Assembly (NCBI RefSeq): GCF_000829055.1
Contig: NZ_AP012544.1
Span: 2,232,001 to 2,296,000, forward strand
Origin: Lacticaseibacillus casei DSM 20011 = JCM 1134 = ATCC 393
Lineage (GTDB): Bacteria; Bacillota; Bacilli; Lactobacillales; Lactobacillaceae
DNA length: 64,000 nucleotides
Direction of reading: 5' to 3'
Shown one piece after another: positions 8,274 to 17,564 of the stretch. Each line of letters starts with the position of its first letter. Within the stretch, counting starts at the first letter, position 1. Made by a program: the position numbers and the translations under genes. The notes under the pieces are model-generated. The model had not been told where the DNA came from. It saw only the letters and a program-made list of their open reading frames with translations, and ran no database searches.

Positions 8274-9534
8274 CGTAAATTGCAAGAACAAGTTAGCCAG
8301 TCGTTGAGGACAATCCCAGAACAGGCCGTTATCAAATAGAAGTTGTGGCGCTAGAGAGACTACTGGGCCATGCGGCGAACGCGCCGAGCTTCGGCCTCAA
8401 AGTTTTGCTGGGGTGTGCAGTAGCCCTGTTGTTTGCGAGGCAACTGATTCAAGCGGTCTTGCGTGGCCTGCACTTGACTAGGGCTAATGTCATCTAGGGA
8501 CATGCCCTTAGGGAAGTCCTGGCGGATCATCCGGTTATGTGCCTCGTTGGTGCCACGGTCGCAGGACGTGTAAGGATGGGCGTAGAAGATCTCAGTTTCC
8601 GTCCCAGCAAAAGCAGTATTTAAGGCGGTGAACTCGGGTCCGTTGTCGGCTGTGATGGTCTTGATGCAAGCTCCCCATTCGCGCTTGATTCCACGCAATG
8701 CATAGCTCACAGAGTCTGCATCTCGTCCTTCGATCAAGCGGAGAAGTTGGCAACGGGTCTTGCGCTCAATCAGAGTCAAGATGACGCTCTCCTTGCCATT
8801 GCGTTTACCGACAATGGTATCCATCTCCCAGTGACCGAACTGCCTGCGTCGTTCAACGACCTTAGGCCGTTCCTCGATACTGCGGCCAGCCAGGCGCTTA
8901 GCCTTGGTGTGGTGCTGGTGAGAGGTCTTCCGCTTAGTCTTCTCCAACAGGTCGATATTTCGAATCTCTAGGCGTTGGTCGTCAATGTACTGGTACAAAG
9001 TCGAGGCACAAACAAGCTCTTCAGGAGTAAACAGCTTGTGTCGCTTGGCATAGCCGATTGAAGCATCCGGCGACCATTTGTCCTGCTTAGCTCGCTGTAC
9101 GTACCAGGCTAAGAAGACCTGTACGCTGGCGAACTTGTCAGGACGATGGCAGCTCAAGCGTGCAGTCTCGTAACGTGCCTGAGCAGCCTCTGGCAGGTAT
9201 TGTCGATGGTAGACGCGCTTGCCATTACTCTTCTTGACCTGATCTACTGTACCTCGCTTGATTTCATTATTAATGGTCTGCGGGCAGACGCCAATTTCAG
9301 CAGCAATCCAACGATTGGACTTCCCAGCTTGGCGGAATCCGGCCACTTTTCCGCGCTCGAGTGATGTTAAGTGCTGACCTTTTTGGCGGTGTGTGCTATC
9401 CTGTTTCTGCATCAAGACAATATCCTCTTCCATTGTTTGTGTAGGAACTTCAATGATACAGGATATCTGTTCTTGATGTTTTTTATTGTCCAAAAAATTT
9501 TGAGACAGTGGCTAACTTGATTCTAAAATGCGCG
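8274..9534 (-). mobile_element. IS30-family element, copy A
   Basis: A 1261-bp element bounded by the 13-bp direct repeat cacataattgggt (8261-8273 and 9535-9547). The ends are cgtaaattgc on the left and aaaatgcgcg on the right. They form an imperfect inverted repeat of ~26 bp with the shared core CAAGTTAGCCA. It sits between the BcrA-type ATPase gene and the Rgg-like regulator, inside their shared upstream region, and may have separated either gene from its promoter or operator. Confidence 0.92.
8360..9493 (-). CDS. IS30-family transposase (copy A)
   Basis: A frame of 377 codons from TTG; more likely starts are ATGs at codons 21 or 28. The N-terminal helix-turn-helix (~48-80, GKSNRWIAAEIGVCPQTINN) binds the inverted repeats. 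The C-terminal rve-type catalytic core carries the DDE triad: D225 (HWEMDTIVG), D283 (TADNGPEF) and E317 (GTNEAHN), giving the D-33-E spacing typical of IS30. The protein sequence is identical to copies B, D and F, so the element has spread recently and is probably active. Confidence 0.93.
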   Translation of the reverse strand: MDNKKHQEQISCIIEVPTQTMEEDIVLMQKQDSTHRQKGQHLTSLERGKVAGFRQAGKSNRWIAAEIGVCPQTINNEIKRGTVDQVKKSNGKRVYHRQYLPEAAQARYETARLSCHRPDKFASVQVFLAWYVQRAKQDKWSPDASIGYAKRHKLFTPEELVCASTLYQYIDDQRLEIRNIDLLEKTKRKTSHQHHTKAKRLAGRSIEERPKVVERRRQFGHWEMDTIVGKRNGKESVILTLIERKTRCQLLRLIEGRDADSVSYALRGIKREWGACIKTITADNGPEFTALNTAFAGTETEIFYAHPYTSCDRGTNEAHNRMIRQDFPKGMSLDDISPSQVQATQDRLNQLPRKQQGYCTPQQNFEAEARRVRRMAQ

Positions 9535-9584
9535 CACATAATTGGGTTTAAGTTGCTTATAGGAAAATTGGAGGAGACCGCTTC

Positions 9585-10475
9585 ATGCAATCACATAACA
9601 TTGGTGCTTTGTTTAAAGAGCTGCGTGTAGAACGAGGTCTGAGAATCGCTGATGTAGCCGGTGAACTCAGCGTAAGCACTGTTTCAAAGTTCGAAAACGG
9701 ATTATCGGATATTTCAGTTGAGAAACTCTGTTTGCTATTAAGCAACCTTGGCATGGATGCACCAGAGTTTTTTGAAATTCTCAATCAAGATCAGAACGGC
9801 GACTCAAATATTGTCGATTCCAGTTTAGACGCTCTGAATCAGCGCTTGTGGAAACTTTCGGTTTCACAGGATGCTTCTGGATTCAAAAAGTTGCACCATG
9901 ATTTTCTTGAAAAGTTTAAAGCCACCCACGACAAATTTTATAAGTTGAAAGGCATTATGGTTTTGTCCATTTTCATCGACATCCAAGAAAGCCACGAGCT
10001 ACTGTCCAAAGCTGATTCCAAGTATGTGGCCGACTACCTAATGGAGCGTGATGCTTGGTACAAATTTGAATACTCACTTTATGGCGACTGTGTAGCATTT
10101 TTACAACCCCAAGATTTTGATCGCTTGTACGCAAAGTTTCTCACGATCCATTTTGCGTTACATCAACGGCGAAATTACCTTGATCTCTTTTTCCAGACAT
10201 TTTATAATATTGCCGCTTCGCTTTATTACCGTGGACAATATGCATCGGCTGTCCAAACGTTGGAGCATTTGCAGCAACAAAAAATCCCTGATAATTACTT
10301 TTTCATTCGTCTTCAATTGCATATGTTGAAACTGCTCTGCCAGTATAAAATTTCCAGTGATCAGGAGACCCTGGCTGATCTCGAATCGATTCTAAAGGTT
10401 ATTACGAAGATCAGTCCGGTTTATAGTCGTAGATGGAAAGCGGACTTCAAGTTTAAAGAGTCACTCCTTCAGTAA
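9585..10475 (+). CDS. Rgg/GadR/MutR-family transcriptional regulator
   Basis: 296 aa; ATG preceded by GGAGG. Residues ~5-60 are an XRE-type helix-turn-helix (LFKELRVERGLRIADVAGEL, then VSKFENGLSDISVEKLCLLL). The rest is the helical repeat domain of Rgg proteins, which bind short peptides in streptococci. No obvious small hydrophobic pheromone gene was found beside it, but the IS copy just upstream disturbs the place where one would lie. The likely target is the divergent BcrA-type ABC exporter or the gene itself. Confidence 0.8.
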   Translation: MQSHNIGALFKELRVERGLRIADVAGELSVSTVSKFENGLSDISVEKLCLLLSNLGMDAPEFFEILNQDQNGDSNIVDSSLDALNQRLWKLSVSQDASGFKKLHHDFLEKFKATHDKFYKLKGIMVLSIFIDIQESHELLSKADSKYVADYLMERDAWYKFEYSLYGDCVAFLQPQDFDRLYAKFLTIHFALHQRRNYLDLFFQTFYNIAASLYYRGQYASAVQTLEHLQQQKIPDNYFFIRLQLHMLKLLCQYKISSDQETLADLESILKVITKISPVYSRRWKADFKFKESLLQ

Positions 10476-10527
10476 CCAAGACGTCGCTAAGTCCCTACCG
10501 CTGACGAAATTCACTGTTCCACTTCTT

Positions 10528-10564
10528 AAAAAAGGCGCTGCCCCAACTCGGGACAACGCCTTTT
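10528..10564. terminator. Terminator between the Rgg-like gene and yacL
   Basis: An imperfect hairpin aaaaggcg...cgcctttt with an inner tgccc/gggaca pairing, and T/A runs on both sides. It can serve the two convergent genes. Confidence 0.7.
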
Positions 10565-10578
10565 CACATCCACAATAT

Positions 10579-11694
10579 TTACTTTTCCTTATCCCGGATC
10601 GCCTTTTGCTGGTGTGCCGGCTTCGCGAAGATCATGCGCCCCGCGGCCGTTTGCAGCGCACTGGTGACGATGACTTCCAGCGGTTTGTTCATGTAGAACT
10701 TACCGTCTTCGACCACCACCATCGTGCCATCGTCGAGATAAGCGACGCCTTGTTGCCGTTCGGAGCCGGATTTGATGACGGTGACCGTCATGTTTTCTCC
10801 GGGGATCACATCGGGCTTCAGGGCATTGGCTAGCGCGTTGATGTTGAGCACCGGGACATTTTGAAATTGTGCGACCTTGTTGAGGTTAAAGTCATTTGTC
10901 ATGACGATGCCATCGAGCAATTTAGCGAGCTTTAGCAGCTTGCTGTCGACTTCGGTTAAATCGTCAAAATCGCCTTCGTACATCTCAATATGAATGTCTT
11001 TATCCTTTTGCATGGCATTCAAAATGTCCAATCCGCGGCGGCCGCGCATTCTTTTCATCGAATCCGCCGAGTCTGAAATCAGTTGCAGTTCATGCAAAAC
11101 AAAGTTCGGAACCAGCATCGTGCCTTCGATAAAGCCGGTCTTGGCAATGGCCTGAACCCGGCCGTCAATGATGACACTGGTGTCGAGCAGCTTGTATTTG
11201 CGAAAATGATCGCCGACTTTACGCTCGAGGACCTGGTCGTTATCCGTATCTGCTGTCCGGCGGTTGCGGAAATTCAATAGCCGCCGCCATTCTTCGCTGC
11301 GTGTCGTACCCACCCGAAAACCCAAGTAACCGAATAATAGCATGATGATGAGTGGTAGGAAGATATTCAGCGGTGCGATGAACCGATACAACGGAATTGA
11401 AATAATCGCGGCCAGAATCAAGCTGATCGTGGTCGACAGGCTACCGAATAGTAAATAGCTTGGTGATTTGGTATTCAGCGTCTTTTCCAGCACTTTTAAC
11501 CGTCCCAGAATCCAGTTGACGCTGAGACTGGCCAGTAGCAGGAAAATGATGGCGCCGATTAACCCGTTCGTCAGCAGGTTGTTGACAATCAGGTGATGCT
11601 GCCAACCAATGGCTTCCCAAAGCGCCGGTAATGCGCCCATGCCGACCCCGATGCCGATCAGGCCGAAAATCAAATAAACAATTCGTTTCTTCAT
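10579..11694 (-). CDS. yacL: PIN/TRAM domain membrane protein YacL
   Basis: 371 aa; ATG with GGAGG upstream. About four N-terminal transmembrane helices (~1-135) are followed by a PIN nuclease domain beginning DTSVIIDGR (~170) with further acidic residues (VMTNDFNLN), then a C-terminal TRAM domain (~290-350, GENMTVTVIKSG then GVAYLDDGTMVVVEDG). Function is not established; PIN domains are usually RNases and TRAM domains bind RNA. It follows radA by 20 bp in a conserved Firmicute pair, so they are probably co-transcribed. Confidence 0.88.
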   Translation of the reverse strand: MKKRIVYLIFGLIGIGVGMGALPALWEAIGWQHHLIVNNLLTNGLIGAIIFLLLASLSVNWILGRLKVLEKTLNTKSPSYLLFGSLSTTISLILAAIISIPLYRFIAPLNIFLPLIIMLLFGYLGFRVGTTRSEEWRRLLNFRNRRTADTDNDQVLERKVGDHFRKYKLLDTSVIIDGRVQAIAKTGFIEGTMLVPNFVLHELQLISDSADSMKRMRGRRGLDILNAMQKDKDIHIEMYEGDFDDLTEVDSKLLKLAKLLDGIVMTNDFNLNKVAQFQNVPVLNINALANALKPDVIPGENMTVTVIKSGSERQQGVAYLDDGTMVVVEDGKFYMNKPLEVIVTSALQTAAGRMIFAKPAHQQKAIRDKEK

Positions 11695-11714
11695 GGTTTG
11701 CCTCCTCTCTTCTT

Positions 11715-13079
11715 CTAATTAAAAACCTTATGCAACGCTTCGGCAATGCTTGTAACCCCAATGACTTGAATATCTTTGGGTGCGTGCCAGCCTTGCAAGT
11801 TGTTGCGCGGTACGAAAATCCGCTTAAAACCCAGCTTGGCCGCCTCTTTGACCCGATCTTCAATGCGGTTCACCCGCCGCACTTCACCGGTTAAGCCGAT
11901 TTCACCGACAAAACAATCAGTCGGTGGAATCTCTTTATCGCGATATGACGAGGCAATCGCAACCGCCATCGCTAAGTCAATCGCCGGCTCATCCAACTTA
12001 ACGCCGCCAGTGGCTTTCAGGTAAGCGTCCTGATTCTGCAGCATGAGATTGGCGCGCTTTTCCAGCACCGCCATAATTAAGCTGACGCGATTATGATCCA
12101 ATCCGCTGCTAGTACGTTTGGCATTGCCGTACATTGTGGGGCTGATCAGGGCCTGGATTTCCACCAAAATCGGTCGCGTGCCTTCCATCGATACCACCAC
12201 CGCCGAACCGGTCGCCCCAGCCAGCCGTTCCTCTAAGAAGATTTCCGAGGGATTGGCGACTTCCTGCAGGCCATTTTGGTGCATCTCAAAAATGCCGATT
12301 TCATTGGTAGAGCCGAATCGATTCTTAACCGACCGTAAAATCCGGTAAGTGTGGTGCATGTCGCCTTCAAAATAAAGCACGGTGTCGACCATATGCTCAA
12401 GAATTTTAGGCCCGGCAATCGCGCCTTCCTTGGTGACGTGGCCAACGATGAAGATTGTCACGCCTTTAGATTTGGCAATACGCATCAGTTCGGCCGTGAC
12501 TTCGCGAATCTGGGCAACCGAACCGACTGCCGAATTCATATCCGGCACATTCATGGTTTGAACCGAATCAATCACGACATAATCCGGCTGCATCTGATCA
12601 ATAACGCCTTCAATGCTGGGCATGTCGGTTTCCGGATACAGGTACATCCCCGAATTGGCAACCCCTAAGCGGCCAGCACGCATTTTGATCTGACTGGCAC
12701 TTTCTTCGCCTGACACGTATAAAACGGTGCCGCCAGTGCTCGCCAACTGCCCGGACACCTGCAATAGCAAGGTCGATTTACCGATGCCAGGATCCCCGCC
12801 AATCAAAACCAGCGATCCCGGCACCACGCCGCCACCAAGCACACGGTTTAATTCCGCCAAACCGGTCTTAACCCGCGTTTCCTTGGCAACCGTCACTTCA
12901 TCCATCCGCATCGGCTTGACTTTACTGCCTGCCCGCGTCTGCCGCGGTGCCGACTTGGTTGAACTGACGGTTTCTTCAACCAACGTATTCCAACCACCGC
13001 AATTCGGACAGCGCCCTAAATAAGTGGCGGAAATATAACCACAATTTTGACATACGTACTGTGTTTTTGCTTTCGCCAT
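11715..13079 (-). CDS. radA: DNA repair protein RadA
   Basis: 454 aa. An N-terminal four-cysteine zinc finger (C10, C13, C24, C27) precedes the RecA-like ATPase with Walker [11 protein letters not shown] (94-103), Walker [10 protein letters not shown], and the RadA-specific KNRFG motif (252-256). The C-terminus is the Lon-like domain. RadA drives branch migration and processing of recombination intermediates and assists RecA in the cytoplasm. It starts at ATG 20 bp downstream of the dUTPase-like gene, suggesting an operon dut-radA-yacL. Confidence 0.96.
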   Translation of the reverse strand: MAKAKTQYVCQNCGYISATYLGRCPNCGGWNTLVEETVSSTKSAPRQTRAGSKVKPMRMDEVTVAKETRVKTGLAELNRVLGGGVVPGSLVLIGGDPGIGKSTLLLQVSGQLASTGGTVLYVSGEESASQIKMRAGRLGVANSGMYLYPETDMPSIEGVIDQMQPDYVVIDSVQTMNVPDMNSAVGSVAQIREVTAELMRIAKSKGVTIFIVGHVTKEGAIAGPKILEHMVDTVLYFEGDMHHTYRILRSVKNRFGSTNEIGIFEMHQNGLQEVANPSEIFLEERLAGATGSAVVVSMEGTRPILVEIQALISPTMYGNAKRTSSGLDHNRVSLIMAVLEKRANLMLQNQDAYLKATGGVKLDEPAIDLAMAVAIASSYRDKEIPPTDCFVGEIGLTGEVRRVNRIEDRVKEAAKLGFKRIFVPRNNLQGWHAPKDIQVIGVTSIAEALHKVFN

Positions 13080-13098
13080 ATTATCCCTTCAATATTAA

Positions 13099-13638
13099 TT
13101 AGTGATCGGTTGACCCAAAACCGCTCTGCCGCTGAGCCAGCCCGCCTTGATCACCATCGGCCAGTAAAAATGGCATGAAGATACCTTGGCCGATGCGGTC
13201 GCCTTTTTTAATCATCACGTCGCGGGGGAAGAAATTCAGTAGCTGAATATAGATTTCGCCTTCGTTGTCCGGATTGTCATAATAGTCGGCATCAATCACG
13301 CCAATCCCATTCGGCAACGTCAGGCCATGCTTGAGCGGGTTGCTGGAGCGATTAGCCAGAACCAGCACCTCATTAGGTTGCATATACGCCTTTATCCCAG
13401 TCGGCACCAAATACGGTTTCAAGATCTGCTCAGCCCGTTCGAAATCCTTGTTGGTCAGCGGACGTTCATTTTTAATCAGCCGGAAAAGCCGAATAAAATC
13501 ATACCGCCAGATGCTTTTCAACAAGAAATCCTCACGCGCGTAAAAATCATACCCTGCCGCCTGCTTGGTTTGGCGCGTTGGCAAGGTCAGATCGTCATCC
13601 TGATACTTTGAAACAATTTCAAAACCACGGGTCTTCAT
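13099..13638 (-). CDS. dut: dUTP diphosphatase (dUTPase-like)
   Basis: 179 aa from the ATG at 13636-13638, chosen for its GGAGG 7 nt ahead. dUTPase motifs: AAGYDFYA (motif 1), NRSSNPLKHGLTLPNGIGVIDADYYDN (positions ~105-131, motifs 2-3), DRIGQGIFMPF (motif 4) and a glycine-rich tail RQSGFGSTDH (motif 5). It hydrolyses dUTP to dUMP, keeping uracil out of DNA and supplying thymidylate synthesis. An insert of ~50 residues between motifs 1 and 2 makes it longer than the classic ~145 aa, as is usual in lactobacilli. First gene of the radA operon. Confidence 0.9.
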   Translation of the reverse strand: MKTRGFEIVSKYQDDDLTLPTRQTKQAAGYDFYAREDFLLKSIWRYDFIRLFRLIKNERPLTNKDFERAEQILKPYLVPTGIKAYMQPNEVLVLANRSSNPLKHGLTLPNGIGVIDADYYDNPDNEGEIYIQLLNFFPRDVMIKKGDRIGQGIFMPFLLADGDQGGLAQRQSGFGSTDH

Positions 13639-13904
13639 AATGAACCTCCATATAAGTAGTGTCCAAGGTATCATAACACGCGGCACCAGCTGACAACCAT
13701 GCTGAAAAGGCTTTCCTTCTTGTAATTATACCGTTTTCTTGCTAAATTTGGAGTGCGGACGCGGCTGGTCAATCGCATTAACAAAATTGACCCGAGCGTC
13801 ACGGTGACTGGATTCGGTAAAAGCGGCGCTGACGGTGCGATGCGTTGGATGCTCAACCATAACACGCCAGTTCAGGCTCACGCACTTTTACCAAGGAGGT
13901 TAAT

Positions 13905-14195
13905 ATGGAATTTCAACACGAACCGGGCCGGATTTTCAATACCGACTGGGATGGCCGACTGCTGGCCGAATTAACGTATCAATCAATTGACGACGGCCAA
14001 GCATGGGCGGTCGATCATACTTTTGTTGACGAAAGCCTTCGCGGTCAAGGCATCGCCGGCCAACTCATCGAAGCGGTCGTTGCCGCCGCCCGTCAAGAAG
14101 GCAAAACCATTGAACCACTTTGCTCATACGCAGTGCATGCCTTTCACAATCATCCGGAATATGCTGATGTCTTGCGGCCGGTGAAGGATAACTGA
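13905..14195 (+). CDS. GNAT-family N-acetyltransferase, YjdJ/Gcn5-related short form
   Basis: 96 aa; AAGGAGG precedes ATG. This is the short GNAT form with the acetyl-CoA pyrophosphate loop RGQGIAGQLIEAVV (~45-58) and the PLCSYAVHAFHNHPEY segment common to this subgroup. The family transfers acetyl groups to small molecules or proteins; the substrate is unknown. It is transcribed away from dut and stands alone, with its own terminator downstream. Confidence 0.85.
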   Translation: MEFQHEPGRIFNTDWDGRLLAELTYQSIDDGQAWAVDHTFVDESLRGQGIAGQLIEAVVAAARQEGKTIEPLCSYAVHAFHNHPEYADVLRPVKDN

Positions 14196-14244
14196 ATACT
14201 GAGTGAGACCAGAGCGTAACTCACGGCCAAAACTTATAGAAGCG

Positions 14245-14287
14245 AACGTACTACCGATTATCAAGTATTGGCAGTACGTTTTCTTTT
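14245..14287 (+). terminator. Terminator after the GNAT gene
   Basis: Stem aacgtactaccgat paired imperfectly with attggcagtacgtt, then ttctttt. Confidence 0.7.
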
Positions 14288-14327
14288 CGTTTCGGGTGAA
14301 TAGATGATTCAAGTTTTAAAAATCCTA

Positions 14328-14431
14328 GTGCCAAAGCGGAGCAATCGTAGGCCAGATGGGGCTCAGCTGTGCCCTCCGCTCTAGCTTCGCGTCGCCAGCC
14401 CCAAACCGCCGGAGACTGCGTAGTTTGGCAC
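14328..14431. repeat. 104-bp intergenic element bounded by inverted GTGCCAAA
   Basis: The ends are GTGCCAAA (14328-14335) and TTTGGCAC (14424-14431). Between them are GC-rich blocks (cggag/ctccg, ggggct/agcccc) able to form a branched fold. It lies in a 360-bp space with no credible gene. It resembles a small palindromic repeat unit, unrelated in sequence to the 157-275 family. Confidence 0.45.
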
Positions 14432-14555
14432 GGCAAGAAAACTCTCAGCCTAACTTTCCTGAGTACGGCAAATTTAATTACATCCCCCTTCCATCTTTAA
14501 ATTCTAATTAAATTGAGGTAAGGTTTCTTTAATGCACTAAGGAAAGGGGCTCGCT

Positions 14556-15875
14556 ATGTCAGAAATTACATTTGATCAGATTAAGGCGTTTCAAGAGCGG
14601 CTCGCGCATCATCCCGCCGCCGCTGCCCGCAGTCGCGCGGTCCAAAACGTTGGACCACAGGCGGCTAGTCGCGAAGCCATCGACGGCGAGGACATGAAGC
14701 CAGTATTCTCGCTCGACCTTGACACCGGCAGTGTTGCCAACCAGAAGAAAAGCGGCCGCTGCTGGCTATTTGCCACATTAAACACGGTTCGCCACGGCAT
14801 TGCAGATGAATTCGGCCTGAAAGATTTCGAATTCTCGCAAAACTACAATGCCTTTTTCGACCGGTTGGAGAAAGCCAACTTATTCTATGAAAATATTTTA
14901 GCAACGGCCGACAAGCCACTCGACGATCGTGAAGTCGCTACCTACCTCAGCGAGCCGGATCAAGACGGCGGCCACTACGACCAGGCTGCCGCGCTCATCG
15001 AAAAGTATGGCTTGGTTCCAAAATCCGTCATGCCCGAAACATACAACAGCGACAAAACGGCAGAATTAAACAGTGTCTTGAACGAGAAATTGCGCAAAGA
15101 CGCCAAAGTATTACGCACGCTGAAGCAGCAACATGCCAGTGAAGACGCGATTGCCGCTAAAAAACGTGAACTACTCAGTGTGGTTTATCGCATCCTGGCC
15201 TATACTTTCGGCAACCCACCGACGATGTTCGATTTCGAATATCGCGATGACAAGAAACAATATCACCGCGATACCGGCTTGACCCCGCAAACTTTCTTCA
15301 AAAAGTACGTCAAGTGGCATTTTGATGATTACATCGTGGTTGCCAGCGATCCTGAGCCAAGCAAAAAATATCAACAGCTCTATGCCATCAAAGCGGCCAA
15401 TACCGTGGTTGAAGGGCATCCTTTAACGATCCTGAACCTCCCACCTGAACGCCTGGAGCAACTGGCATTGGCACAGCTGCAAGCCGGTGAAGTCGTGTGG
15501 TTCGGTAATGATGTCTTGGCCGATATGGACCGAAAATCCGGTACGCTCAAAGGTGGCCTTTTCAATTACAACGACTTGTTCGACGTTGATTTTCACGTGG
15601 ACAAAGCAGATCGAATCGTGACCACCGAAGCCGAAATGTCGCACGCCATGACGTTCACCGGTGCAGATGTCGTTGATGGCAAGGTAACAAAATGGAAAGT
15701 CGAAAATTCGTGGGGCAAAGACAACGGCCATGACGGTTACTTTGTTGCCGATGCGAGTTGGTTTGACCAGTACGTCTATGAAGTCGTCGTTCGCAAGAGC
15801 CTCCTGACCGATGCGGAGCAAGCCGCCCTTCAAACCACGCCGATCAACCTGCCTGTGTGGGATTTTCTGAATTAA
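14556..15875 (+). CDS. pepC: Aminopeptidase C (bleomycin-hydrolase family), first copy
   Basis: 439 aa. A C1-family cysteine aminopeptidase that removes N-terminal residues from peptides in the cytoplasm, working as a hexamer in known members. Catalytic Cys69 lies in QKKSGRCWLFATLN; the His is in HAMTFTGADVVDG and the Asn in WKVENSWGK. Length fits the family (~440). Preceded by AAGGAAAGGGG. It is followed after 130 bp by a second pepC, its clear paralogue. The C-terminus ends earlier (PVWDFLN) than the second copy. Both serve casein-peptide use in lactic acid bacteria. Confidence 0.94.
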   Translation: MSEITFDQIKAFQERLAHHPAAAARSRAVQNVGPQAASREAIDGEDMKPVFSLDLDTGSVANQKKSGRCWLFATLNTVRHGIADEFGLKDFEFSQNYNAFFDRLEKANLFYENILATADKPLDDREVATYLSEPDQDGGHYDQAAALIEKYGLVPKSVMPETYNSDKTAELNSVLNEKLRKDAKVLRTLKQQHASEDAIAAKKRELLSVVYRILAYTFGNPPTMFDFEYRDDKKQYHRDTGLTPQTFFKKYVKWHFDDYIVVASDPEPSKKYQQLYAIKAANTVVEGHPLTILNLPPERLEQLALAQLQAGEVVWFGNDVLADMDRKSGTLKGGLFNYNDLFDVDFHVDKADRIVTTEAEMSHAMTFTGADVVDGKVTKWKVENSWGKDNGHDGYFVADASWFDQYVYEVVVRKSLLTDAEQAALQTTPINLPVWDFLN

Positions 15876-16005
15876 ACACGGGTTATATGCTAGACTATGC
15901 TTGTCGCTTCATTCGGGCGGCAAGGGCAGCCAACTGGATATTGCAACCTTTTGACTGCCGACTGCCTCATCATCAAATGTTTAATAAAAAGGAGTGTCTA
16001 TCTTA

Positions 16006-17352
16006 ATGTCTGCAGAAATTACTTCTGGCGATCTGGATCAGTTCAAACAGGATCTGCAAGCCACACCCGGTGCCGCTGCCTTACAAAAAGCGGTTATGAA
16101 CAATGGCATCAACGCCACGGCCGAAAACACCGACAGCAAAGTGGCCATGACGCCGACCTTCTCGATCGAACTTGAGACCGGCGCCGTTGCCAACCAAAAG
16201 CAAAGCGGCCGCTGCTGGATGTTTGCCGCGCTCAATACGATGCGCCACGGCATCCAGGCCCAGTTCAAGATCAAAGACTTTGAACTTTCCCAAAACTATA
16301 CCAACTTCTGGGATAAATTTGAAAAGTCCAATTATTTTTATGAAAATGTTTTAAAAACCGCTGATCAACCACTGGACAGCCGTAAAGTCGCGTTCCTCTT
16401 GGCCACCCCGCAACAAGACGGCGGCCAATGGGACATGTTGTCCGCATTGATTGAAAAATACGGCATCGTGCCGAAGTCAGTGATGCCGGAAACATACAAC
16501 TCAAACAAGAGTAACGAATTAAACGGCTTGCTCAACCTGAAGTTGCGCAAAGACGCGGTTAAACTGCGCAAGTTAGTGGCTGACAAAGCCAGCGATGCCG
16601 ATATCGAAACAGCTAAGCAAAAGATGTTGGCAGAAGACTACCGGATTTTGGCTTACGCTTTAGGCAACCCGCCAACTAAATTCGACTTTGAATATCGCGA
16701 CGATGATAAAAACTACCATATCGATCGCGAACTGACCCCACAAACTTTCTTCAAGAAGTATGTTGGCTGGAACCTTGACGACTATCAAAGTATTATCAAT
16801 GCACCGACGGCAGACAAGCCATACAACCACCTTTATACCGTTGAGATGCTTGGTAACGTGGTCGGCGGTCGCGAAGTCCGCCATCTGAACCTCGACATCG
16901 ATACTTTCAAGGCTTTGGCCATCAAGCAGCTCAAGGCTGGCGAGTCCGTCTGGTTTGGTTCCGACGTCGGGCAAAGTTCTAATCGTCAACTCGGTATTCT
17001 GGACACCAACATCTACAAGAAAGATGACCTCTTCAACACCGACTTCACCATGACAAAAGCAGAACGCCTCGACTATGGCGAAAGTCTCATGACCCACGCC
17101 ATGGTTCTGACTGGCGTTGACATTGTTGATGGCAAGCCAACCAAATGGAAGGTCGAAAACTCTTGGGGTGACAAGGTCGGCGAAAAAGGTTACTTCGTGG
17201 CAAGCGACGACTGGTTCGATCAATTTGTCTATCAAGTCGTTATTTCCAAGAAGTACCTGCCAACCGAATTGCAGGACGTCATCAAAAACGAATACGCCAA
17301 GCCAACCGTTCTGGCACCATGGGATCCAATGGGTGCTTTGGCATCAAGATAG
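16006..17352 (+). CDS. pepC: Aminopeptidase C, second copy
   Basis: 448 aa from the ATG at 16006-16008, preceded by AAGGAG. Catalytic Cys70 (QKQSGRCWMFAAL), His in HAMVLTGVDIVDG and Asn in WKVENSWGD are intact. The C-terminal end (APWDPMGALASR) is the autoprocessed, inward-pointing arm that makes this family an aminopeptidase. Tandem duplication with the gene upstream is evident from shared motifs throughout, though the two are clearly diverged, so the duplication is old. A strong terminator closes the pair. Confidence 0.94.
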   Translation: MSAEITSGDLDQFKQDLQATPGAAALQKAVMNNGINATAENTDSKVAMTPTFSIELETGAVANQKQSGRCWMFAALNTMRHGIQAQFKIKDFELSQNYTNFWDKFEKSNYFYENVLKTADQPLDSRKVAFLLATPQQDGGQWDMLSALIEKYGIVPKSVMPETYNSNKSNELNGLLNLKLRKDAVKLRKLVADKASDADIETAKQKMLAEDYRILAYALGNPPTKFDFEYRDDDKNYHIDRELTPQTFFKKYVGWNLDDYQSIINAPTADKPYNHLYTVEMLGNVVGGREVRHLNLDIDTFKALAIKQLKAGESVWFGSDVGQSSNRQLGILDTNIYKKDDLFNTDFTMTKAERLDYGESLMTHAMVLTGVDIVDGKPTKWKVENSWGDKVGEKGYFVASDDWFDQFVYQVVISKKYLPTELQDVIKNEYAKPTVLAPWDPMGALASR

Positions 17353-17385
17353 TGTCAGTGAATTGAACTGGCGGCGATAAAAATA

Positions 17386-17435
17386 GGGACAGAAGTTTTT
17401 CGGCATTGATGCTCGAAAGGCTTTTGTCCTTTTTT
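17386..17435 (+). terminator. Terminator of the pepC pair
   Basis: A long imperfect hairpin: gggacagaagtttttcg pairs with cgaaaggcttttgtcc, followed by TTTTTT. Confidence 0.8.
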
Positions 17436-17448
17436 GTCTGGCACTGAA

Positions 17449-17500
17449 ACGCGCTTACAGGCCCTTACATTCCGGTTTCTAAGCGGGCCCGTGCGCGCTC
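17449..17500. repeat. Half copy of the palindromic intergenic repeat
   Basis: cgcttacaggcccttacat, then ccggtttctaagcgggcc. This matches the right half of the 30377-30489 element (ccttacatgcaggcttctgcgcgggc) but lacks a matching left arm. Confidence 0.4.
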
Positions 17501-17564
17501 TGCCTGAATTGTGGTATTCTGATGGCAACCGAATTAAAGTCATTTTTCGAAATGGAGGTCGGGT

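Noticed and set aside
8747..9364. Opposite-strand frames of 72-74 aa inside every IS30 copy
   Set aside because: They recur identically only because the transposase does; no ribosome sites and no known family.
14236..14470. Minus-strand 61-62 aa frames over the intergenic repeat
   Set aside because: They run through the palindromic element and terminator, with no ribosome site or recognisable sequence.
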